Shown here: positions 43,843 through 49,781 of the stretch, in pieces
Layout of the letters: every line of letters begins with the position of its first letter
Position numbering within the stretch: position 1 is the first letter of the stretch
Source of the DNA: Lacibacter cauensis
GTDB taxonomy: Bacteria > Bacteroidota > Bacteroidia > Chitinophagales > Chitinophagaceae
NCBI RefSeq assembly: GCF_007830055.1
Contig: NZ_VLLE01000003.1
Coordinates: 1,054,001 to 1,118,000, forward strand
Reading direction: 5' to 3'
Length of the DNA: 64,000 nt
Translations under genes and position numbers: made by a program
The notes under the pieces: model-generated
Databases searched by the model: none
What the model was told of the DNA's origin: nothing
Seen by the model: only the letters and a program-made list of their open reading frames with translations

Positions 43843-45849
43843 ATGGTCCGGATATTTTTTGTTTTACTCTTTATGGTTTCTGTTGCAGCTGTACAGGCAC
43901 AGCGACCGGGCATGTTACAACGTTTTCCAGGTGGAGGCGGTGGTGGCGGTCAAACAAGCGGACCATTTAAAGACACTTTGCTGCATCGCACCGGGCTCGA
44001 AGATTCAGTTACAATCGTGTTTCGCTATCTTGATACAGCCCGTTTTTCAACCTTGGATTCATCGGTGAATGATTTCAGCAAGCGTTGGCATTTACCTTGG
44101 ACGCATATTTTCCTGGGCAATACCGGCAGTGCTTCCCGTTCGTTGCTGTTTTCGCCAAACATGAAGCCCGGCTGGGATCATGGTATGCATGCATACGATG
44201 CGTACATACCTAAAATTGAAGAAACGAAGTTTTATAATACCACCCGTCCTTACTCGGAGTTGAGTTATGTGCTGGGTGCACAGCAGGAGCAGAGCATAGG
44301 TGTGTTACATACACAAAACATCCGCTATAACTGGAACTTTGCATTCAACTTCCGGTTAATTAATGCGCCGGGTATTTTCCGAAACCAGAAAACCAACCAC
44401 AGCAATCTCAATTTTAACACCTGGTACACATCGCCTAAAAAGCGTTACAGTATTTATTTTATAGCAGCAAGTAATAAAATTGGTGCAACGGAGAACGGTG
44501 GTATTAAAAGCACTGCATTTCTTGATAGTCTGCCTTATTTCCGTGAGCGTTTTAGTATACCCACAAATCTTGGTGGTACAGATGCAGTACAATCGGGTTT
44601 GCTCAGCAATACCATCAACACCGGCAACCGTTATACAGTCAATAGTTTTTTAGTTCGTCAGCATTACGATTTAGGTAAAAAGGATTCTGTTATTGTAAAT
44701 GATTCTACAACCAACTATCTCTTTTATCCACGGTTCCGTTTTCAGCATACAGCACAGTTAAGCCGTTATACCTTTCAGTACAACGATGCAAGAGTTGATG
44801 CCGAAGGTTATCAGAAGCTGTACGGGTTAACAAATCTTCCCTCCACCTTTGGATTAAAAGATTTCTGGCAGGTGCTTACTAATGAAGCTGCCATTTACAC
44901 CTTTCCCGATATTAAAAATCCGCTGCAGTTTTTTAAAGCCGCAGCTGGTCATCAGCAATTGAATGCCGATTTTGGAACCAATGAGCCGGGCTTTACCAAC
45001 ATTTTTCTTAATGGTGAATACCGCAACAAAACCCGCAACAAGAAATGGGATATGGAACTGGCGGGTACGTTTTATTTAGCCGGTTTCAATGGCGGCGATT
45101 ACAATGTGCAGGCATCATTAAAACGATTGATCGGACAGAAGCTGGGCTACTTAACACTCGGATTCCAGAATGTTAACCGTACGCCTTCGTTTATACACGA
45201 CGACAGAAGTAATTTTAAAAAGTTCAACCTCGGGGCAACCAACTTTGGAAAAGAAAACACAACCATTGCATCAGCAATGTATGAGTTGCCGCAGTTTCAG
45301 TTAAAGATTGGTGCAAAGTATTTCCTTGCATCGAACTATATCTATTTTAAAAATTATACGCAGGCCGAACAGGAAGCTACGTTGTTTAATCTTCTGCAGC
45401 TGCAGCTGGAAAAGCAGTTTCACGTAGGTAAACACTGGAACTGGTACCTCGAAGCTTACGTGCAACAAACAACAGCCAACGCACCCATAAATGTACCGTT
45501 GGTATTTGCACGAAGCCGGTTTGCCTTTGAAGGAAAATTTTTCCGAACGCTCAACATCAGCACAGGTATTGAAGCCCGTTACCATACGCCTTACAAGGCC
45601 GATGGTTTTTCGCCGGTGCTTGGTCAGTTCTTTCTGCAAAACGATACAACCATTAATAACCTGCCCGACGTGGCGGCTTATCTGCAGTTCCGCATCCGCA
45701 GCCTTAGTATTTTTATGCGGGCCGAAAATCTCAACACCTTTCAGGTGGGCAGCTCAACAGGCTTCTTAAACAATAATTTAGCCACGCCTTTGCAGCCAAC
45801 ACCCGGTTATTTTCTGCGGGTGGGTATTTATTGGGGTTTCGTTAACTGA
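43843..45849 (+). CDS. Putative porin (Porin_10 family)
   Basis: A 668-residue outer-membrane protein of the Bacteroidota Porin_10 type. The signal peptide ends V-A-A-V-Q-A-Q; early motifs are W-T-H-I-F-L-G-N-T-G-S-A-S-R and the Y-N-T-T-R-P-Y-S-E-L-S-Y block, followed by many amphipathic strands. The ATG at 43843 is used, since residues of the longer frame (from 43762) would come from the terminator region. Function is inferred from family only. Its stop overlaps a 16-bp palindrome. Confidence 0.8.
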   Translation: MVRIFFVLLFMVSVAAVQAQRPGMLQRFPGGGGGGGQTSGPFKDTLLHRTGLEDSVTIVFRYLDTARFSTLDSSVNDFSKRWHLPWTHIFLGNTGSASRSLLFSPNMKPGWDHGMHAYDAYIPKIEETKFYNTTRPYSELSYVLGAQQEQSIGVLHTQNIRYNWNFAFNFRLINAPGIFRNQKTNHSNLNFNTWYTSPKKRYSIYFIAASNKIGATENGGIKSTAFLDSLPYFRERFSIPTNLGGTDAVQSGLLSNTINTGNRYTVNSFLVRQHYDLGKKDSVIVNDSTTNYLFYPRFRFQHTAQLSRYTFQYNDARVDAEGYQKLYGLTNLPSTFGLKDFWQVLTNEAAIYTFPDIKNPLQFFKAAAGHQQLNADFGTNEPGFTNIFLNGEYRNKTRNKKWDMELAGTFYLAGFNGGDYNVQASLKRLIGQKLGYLTLGFQNVNRTPSFIHDDRSNFKKFNLGATNFGKENTTIASAMYELPQFQLKIGAKYFLASNYIYFKNYTQAEQEATLFNLLQLQLEKQFHVGKHWNWYLEAYVQQTTANAPINVPLVFARSRFAFEGKFFRTLNISTGIEARYHTPYKADGFSPVLGQFFLQNDTTINNLPDVAAYLQFRIRSLSIFMRAENLNTFQVGSSTGFLNNNLATPLQPTPGYFLRVGIYWGFVN

Positions 45850-45860
45850 TCCGGATCAGT
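45845..45860. promoter_or_regulatory. 16-bp perfect palindrome, candidate operator of the metal cluster
   Basis: ACTGATCCGGATCAGT is self-complementary and includes the porin stop codon. It ends 20 bases before the TATCTTTG box, where the -33 element would be, and no TTG is present there. An activator site is therefore plausible. Confidence 0.5.
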
Positions 45861-45880
45861 ATATTCTTACGTACTTTGTT

Positions 45881-45888
45881 TATCTTTG
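45881..45888 (+). promoter_or_regulatory. -7 box of the HYC_CC_PP gene
   Basis: TATCTTTG is an exact TAnnTTTG match ending 5 bases before the ATG at 45894, so the mRNA would be leaderless or nearly so. Confidence 0.55.
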
Positions 45889-45893
45889 TATTG

Positions 45894-46292
45894 ATGTTGA
45901 AGAAATTAATCATAGCAACGATGGCTTTTTTCTACCTTACTGTTTCCAGTGGTATGGTGGTGAATGTACATTACTGCATGGGTAAGTTTTCTTCTGTATC
46001 CTTTGGTCACGAACAGGATCATAACGATGGTGCCTGCGATAAATGCGGCATGGCCAAAACCGAAAACCATTGCTGTAAAGATGAAGTAACGAAAGTGAAG
46101 CTGAGCGATTCGCACCAGTTTTCTACGTTTGCTTTTGAACTCGCCGGCATCAGTGCCGTACTACCGGAAAAAACAATTGTACTCAGCGATCCTGAACAGG
46201 GTGTATCACCTGTTCCGTTCCTTGCTTATACCTCTCCGCCTCCGAATACACATAACAAAGTGTATCTCGCTGTACAAACATTCCTGATTTAG
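45894..46292 (+). CDS. HYC_CC_PP family protein
   Basis: A 132-residue exported or membrane-anchored protein with the three features that name the family: N-V-H-Y-C-M-G-K-F, a Cys pair in E-N-H-C-C-K-D preceded by C-D-K-C, and a late Pro-Pro-Pro segment (Y-T-S-P-P-P-N-T). An N-terminal hydrophobic helix (M-L-K-K-L-I-I-A-T-M-A-F-F-Y) is a signal or anchor. The family is recurrent near HMA-domain and TonB-receptor genes in Bacteroidota, which suggests metal handling, probably copper; not proven. The ATG at 45894 is set by the promoter box. Confidence 0.8.
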   Translation: MLKKLIIATMAFFYLTVSSGMVVNVHYCMGKFSSVSFGHEQDHNDGACDKCGMAKTENHCCKDEVTKVKLSDSHQFSTFAFELAGISAVLPEKTIVLSDPEQGVSPVPFLAYTSPPPNTHNKVYLAVQTFLI

Positions 46293-46314
46293 TTTAGATT
46301 GATTTATCTCCATG

Positions 46315-46355
46315 AATACTGTTGTATATGCAACAGGTTCTCTTTATTCAGTATT
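46315..46355 (+). other. Two mutually exclusive hairpins in the leader of the HMA/Cys-rich gene
   Basis: CTGTTG (46319-46324) can pair with CAACAG (46331-46336), or AATACTG (46315-46321) with CAGTATT (46349-46355). The two share CTG at 46319-46321, so only one can form. The pair ends 24 bases before the ATG. Confidence 0.4.
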
Positions 46356-46378
46356 ATCAATCCAACAACTTAATCAAA

Positions 46379-46975
46379 ATGAAATCAATTAATATTATTG
46401 CCGTATTCATCTTTTTGTTTGCAGGCATTTCTGCAACAGCACAGTCTAAAACAAGTGGTAAACAAGCTGCCGTAAAAACTTCTGTATTTAAAGTATGGGG
46501 TAACTGCGGTATGTGTAAAGAAACCATTGAAGCTGCTGCAAAATCAAGCGGTGCAACGTTTGCACAATGGAATAAAGACAGCAAAATGCTGACTGTTAAA
46601 TATGCTGCTGCAAAAACATCTGACGATAAAATTCAGAAATCAATTGCAGATGCAGGTTATGATAATGAAAAGTACACTGCTCCTGCAGAAGCTTATAACG
46701 GTTTACACGAGTGCTGCAAATACGATCGTAAAACAACAACCGCTGCAAAAGAAGCAGGTGCTTGTTGCATGAAAGATGGTAAATGTACTGGCAACATGGA
46801 TTGCTGTAAGAAAGTAGCCGGCAAAAGCGATTGTTGTACAAATGGCACTTGCGCTAAAGAAGGTGGCTGCTGCGCAGATATGAAATGCGAAAAAGGTGCA
46901 GACTGCTGCAAAAAAGAAGGCGCTACAGCTAAGGCTGATTGTTGCAAAGATGGTAAATGTGCCAAGCACAGTTAA
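46379..46975 (+). CDS. HMA-domain protein with metallothionein-like Cys-rich tail
   Basis: A 198-residue exported protein: signal peptide (ending G-I-S-A-T-A-Q), a heavy-metal-associated domain (about 35-100) with the metal site G-N-C-G-M-C-K, and a tail of some 80 residues with 18 cysteines. The tail is built from repeated Cys-Cys units such as A-C-C-M-K-D-G-K-C, D-C-C-K-K, D-C-C-T-N-G-T-C and D-C-C-K-D-G-K-C. The HMA part probably passes a soft metal such as Cu(I) to the tail, which would act as an extracytoplasmic store; this is inference. The ATG at 46379 follows from the signal peptide. Confidence 0.82.
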   Translation: MKSINIIAVFIFLFAGISATAQSKTSGKQAAVKTSVFKVWGNCGMCKETIEAAAKSSGATFAQWNKDSKMLTVKYAAAKTSDDKIQKSIADAGYDNEKYTAPAEAYNGLHECCKYDRKTTTAAKEAGACCMKDGKCTGNMDCCKKVAGKSDCCTNGTCAKEGGCCADMKCEKGADCCKKEGATAKADCCKDGKCAKHS

Positions 46976-47000
46976 TTAAACTAGTTGAATCGTTTATTTA

Positions 47001-47031
47001 CTGCTGATGGTAAACACCATCAGCAGTTTTT
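47001..47031 (+). terminator. Intrinsic terminator between the two HMA genes
   Basis: CTGCTGATGG (47001-47010) and CCATCAGCAG (47017-47026) form a perfect 10-bp stem followed by TTTTT. Confidence 0.85.
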
Positions 47032-47053
47032 CTCAATCACCAAATTATTTCCG

Positions 47054-47569
47054 ATGAAAAAGTTTCTTGTATTTATGTGTGTACTGTTGGCTGTAACTGC
47101 TGCATCGGCTCAATTTAAATCGGCCAGCTTGCAGGCAAGTGGGTTAACCTGTGCTATGTGCAGCAATGCAATCAATAAATCGTTGAAAACACTTTCGTTT
47201 GTTGAAAGCGTAGAGTCTGATATTAAAACTTCCTCTTTTGCTATTACATTCAAAGAAGGTGCTGATATAAATTTTGATCAGTTGCGTAAGAAAGTGGAAG
47301 ATGCCGGTTTTTCTGTAGCAAAGCTGCAGGTAAAAGCTGTGTTTAACAATGTTGCCGTACAAAACGATCAGCAGGTAACTGTAGATGGAAAAGTATTACA
47401 CTTTCTTGCAGTGAAAAATCAACAGCTGAGTGGCGAGCAAACCTTCACCATTATTGATAAGAATTTTTTACCTGCCAAAGAGTATAAAAAATACGCAGGT
47501 CTTACCAAAGCAGAAAGCTATAAAAGCGGACAGGCCAACGGTATGCGTGTTTATCATGTAACTATTTAA
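47054..47569 (+). CDS. Exported HMA-domain (MerP-like) metal-binding protein
   Basis: A 171-residue protein with signal peptide M-K-K-F-L-V-F-M-C-V-L-L-A-V-T-A-A-S-A-Q and an HMA domain whose metal site reads G-L-T-C-A-M-C-S-N-A-I-N-K-S-L. A second half of about 90 residues (K-V-L-H-F-L-A-V-K-N-Q and later) is not part of the HMA fold and has no recognised domain. It follows the Cys-rich HMA gene with a terminator between them, so it may have its own promoter. The ATG at 47054 avoids the terminator that lies in the longer frame. Confidence 0.85.
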   Translation: MKKFLVFMCVLLAVTAASAQFKSASLQASGLTCAMCSNAINKSLKTLSFVESVESDIKTSSFAITFKEGADINFDQLRKKVEDAGFSVAKLQVKAVFNNVAVQNDQQVTVDGKVLHFLAVKNQQLSGEQTFTIIDKNFLPAKEYKKYAGLTKAESYKSGQANGMRVYHVTI

Positions 47570-47575
47570 ACAAAC

Positions 47576-47599
47576 GGGAAGCGTTCTGCTTCCCTTTTT
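47576..47599 (+). terminator. Intrinsic terminator immediately before the next start codon
   Basis: GGGAAGC (47576-47582) and GCTTCCC (47588-47594), then TTTTT; the next ATG is at 47604, only 4 bases after the T-run. Confidence 0.7.
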
Positions 47600-47603
47600 C
47601 TTT

Positions 47604-48419
47604 ATGCGCTATTTATTTACTTGTTTATTGCTTGCAACAATGGTTGCAGCAAAAGCACAGGAGCTCTATATTTTTTCAAACCCGGCATCGAATATTCCGG
47701 CAAAGGCATTGGTTGCAAAAGTGAGTACTAAAACCATGCGTTCGTACCACAACAACGAACGGGAATTTCGTTTTATGCCCGAGCTGCAGTTAGGGTTAAG
47801 TAAAAACTGGATGGTTACAGGTAATATGAGTTTTTCAAACATGTTCTTTCAATCGAAACAACAGTTCGAAAGTGCACGGCTTTATACCAAGTACCGGTTT
47901 TACAGTAACGATGAAGTGCACAAACATTTTCGTGCAGCTGTATATGCAGCTGGCGCATGGAGCAATAATCCATTAGTTTACCAGGAACTGAACCTCGAAG
48001 GTGATAACAGCGGTTTGCAGCTGGGTGTTGTCGCCACGCAGCTGGTAAATAAATTTGCAGCATCAGCAGGTGTATCGTATGTACGGCAGTTGGAAACAAA
48101 GGATAAATTAAATTTAGGATTGCAATTTTCAAATCATGCATTGCAGTATAATTTATCAATGGGCTATTTGTTATTTCCGTTGAAGTACGAGAACTATAAA
48201 CAAACGAATCTCAATTTATATTGTGAGTTCCTGGCACAGCAAAACACCGATGTAAAAGTTGGGTTTATTGATATTGCACCTGCTGTACAATTGATCTTCA
48301 ACAGTTCTACCAGGTTTAATGTGGGTGCACGTTACCAGTTAACGGGCAATGCACATCGTATGGCAAACCGTTCGGTGTTCATCAGTCTCGAACATTATTT
48401 TTTAAATGCATTAAAATGA
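47604..48419 (+). CDS. Exported barrel-like protein of the metal cluster
   Basis: A 271-residue exported protein with signal peptide M-R-Y-L-F-T-C-L-L-L-A-T-M-V-A-A-K-A. The mature part has long alternating strands (F-R-F-M-P-E-L-Q-L-G-L, Y-N-L-S-M-G-Y-L-L-F-P, R-F-N-V-G-A-R-Y-Q-L) and ends F-I-S-L-E-H-Y-F, which fits a small outer-membrane barrel. It has no recognised domain. It is the fourth gene of the cluster, and its stop overlaps the ATG of a 22-codon frame. Confidence 0.65.
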   Translation: MRYLFTCLLLATMVAAKAQELYIFSNPASNIPAKALVAKVSTKTMRSYHNNEREFRFMPELQLGLSKNWMVTGNMSFSNMFFQSKQQFESARLYTKYRFYSNDEVHKHFRAAVYAAGAWSNNPLVYQELNLEGDNSGLQLGVVATQLVNKFAASAGVSYVRQLETKDKLNLGLQFSNHALQYNLSMGYLLFPLKYENYKQTNLNLYCEFLAQQNTDVKVGFIDIAPAVQLIFNSSTRFNVGARYQLTGNAHRMANRSVFISLEHYFLNALK

Positions 48420-48484
48420 AACGGATAAAACCAATCTTACTTTTTATTCTTTCACTCTTTCGCAAGAAAGATTGTTGCAGATAA
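48416..48484 (+). CDS. Candidate 22-residue Cys-Cys micropeptide
   Basis: A frame too short for standard gene callers. ATG at 48416 overlaps the upstream stop (ATGA), a classic coupling arrangement, and the frame ends at a TAA at 48482-48484, four bases before a terminator. The peptide has a basic start (M-K-R-I-K-P), a hydrophobic middle (I-L-L-F-I-L-S-L-F) and the tail R-K-K-D-C-C-R. The tail echoes the D-C-C-K units of the HMA protein in the same cluster. A metal-linked membrane peptide is an inference; chance cannot be excluded. Confidence 0.45.
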   Translation: MKRIKPILLFILSLFRKKDCCR

Positions 48485-48487
48485 TAC

Positions 48488-48511
48488 AGCCCCGCATTTG
48501 CGGGGCTTTTT
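48488..48511 (+). terminator. Intrinsic terminator ending the metal cluster
   Basis: AGCCCCGC (48488-48495) and GCGGGGCT (48500-48507) form a perfect 8-bp stem with an ATTT loop and a T-tract (through 48511). Confidence 0.9.
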
Positions 48512-48543
48512 GTTTACAATAACTGTTGTTACTTTTAGTAAGC

Positions 48544-49719
48544 ATGAAGATGTTTAAAGGAATAACACGAACGATCTGGTTTATTTCGCTGGTGAGCCTG
48601 TTTACCGATATGGCCAGCGAAATGTTGTACCCGGTTATGCCGTTGTATTTAAAAAGCATTGGCTACTCAGTGTTGGTAATTGGTATACTGGAGGGTTTTG
48701 CAGAAGCGGTTGCAGGCTTGGGTAAAAGTTATTTCGGACGGTTGAGTGATGTAAGCGGTAAGCGATTACCATTTGTACAGCTGGGCTATTTGTTCAGTGC
48801 CGTATCGAAACCCATGCTTGCTTTCAGCACACAGTTGTGGTGGATCTTTGTTGCACGATTTACCGACAGGGCAGGTAAGGGCTTACGAACTGCTCCACGT
48901 GATGCTATGTTGAATGCAGAAGCAACTGCAGCAAATAAAGCAACTGTGTTTGGCTTTCATCGTTCAATGGATACGTTGGGTGCAGTGCTGGGTCCATTAC
49001 TGGCGCTTGGTTTTCTTTATCTGTATCCCGGTAATTATCAACGCTTGTTTTTAATAGCTGCAATACCGGGCATAGTTGCAGTATTATTTACTTTATTGCT
49101 GAAAGAAAAGAAAACAGTTACTGCGGGTAAGAAAGCAATTCCTTTTCATCAAACATTCAGTTACTGGAAACAATCGCCTCAGCAATACCGGAAGCTGGTG
49201 ATTGGTTTGTTGCTGTTTGCTTTATTCAACAGTTCGGATGTATTTCTGTTATTGAAGATGAAGGAAGCCGGTTTACAGGATACAGTATTAATCGGCGTGT
49301 ACATCTTTTACAATCTTGTGTATGCATTATTTGCCTTTCCTGCAGGTAAACTGGCCGATCGGGTTGGGATGCAAAAAGTATTTCTTGCAGGGCTTTTCTT
49401 TTTTATACTTACATACATGGGGTTTGCTTTTGTAAACAATACCTGGCTGTTTATCTTATTTTTTACCTGTTATGGGATGTATGCGGCAGCTACAGAGTCG
49501 GTTGCCAAAGCGTGGATCAGTACCCTTGTACCTGTAAATGAAAATGCATCGGCCATTGGGTTATTTACAGGTTTTCAAAGTATTGCCGCCTTGTTAGCCA
49601 GCAGTTTAGCCGGTTTTCTTTGGTTTCGTTTTGGTGCAGTTGCGGTGTTTTCAGCCGCTGCGGCCGTAACCGCCTTTGTACTGCTTTGGTTGTGGAAGCA
49701 GGCCGGAACTCAAAAATAA
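48544..49719 (+). CDS. Major facilitator superfamily transporter
   Basis: A 391-residue MFS protein with twelve hydrophobic segments. The loop after helix 2 carries the family motif as S-Y-F-G-R-L-S-D-V-S-G-K-R, and the helix 4-5 loop has D-R-A-G-K-G-L-R-T-A-P-R-D-A. That form is typical of a Bacteroidota group of unknown substrate. A near-consensus TACTTTTA box lies 6 bases before the ATG at 48544. Its place between the metal cluster and a metal-type receptor makes a link to metal or siderophore export possible, but nothing in the sequence shows it. Confidence 0.85.
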   Translation: MKMFKGITRTIWFISLVSLFTDMASEMLYPVMPLYLKSIGYSVLVIGILEGFAEAVAGLGKSYFGRLSDVSGKRLPFVQLGYLFSAVSKPMLAFSTQLWWIFVARFTDRAGKGLRTAPRDAMLNAEATAANKATVFGFHRSMDTLGAVLGPLLALGFLYLYPGNYQRLFLIAAIPGIVAVLFTLLLKEKKTVTAGKKAIPFHQTFSYWKQSPQQYRKLVIGLLLFALFNSSDVFLLLKMKEAGLQDTVLIGVYIFYNLVYALFAFPAGKLADRVGMQKVFLAGLFFFILTYMGFAFVNNTWLFILFFTCYGMYAAATESVAKAWISTLVPVNENASAIGLFTGFQSIAALLASSLAGFLWFRFGAVAVFSAAAAVTAFVLLWLWKQAGTQK

Positions 49720-49720
49720 G

Positions 49721-49751
49721 TTTGACTCCTTTCAACTATTTTCTATATTTG
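49721..49751 (+). promoter_or_regulatory. Consensus promoter of the TonB receptor
   Basis: TTTG (49721-49724), 19 bases, TATATTTG (49744-49751): both elements are perfect. Confidence 0.75.
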
Positions 49752-49779
49752 TCTAAACATAAATTTAGACAAGTCTAAA
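49751..49779. promoter_or_regulatory. Metalloregulator-type operator (GTCTAAA/TTTAGAC half-sites)
   Basis: Three 7-bp half-sites: GTCTAAA (49751-49757), TTTAGAC (49764-49770) and GTCTAAA (49773-49779). The last two form the palindrome TTTAGAC-AA-GTCTAAA. They start at the last base of the -7 box, so a bound repressor would block initiation. The pattern is like operators of DtxR/MntR-type regulators. Confidence 0.55.
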
Positions 49780-49781
49780 AA

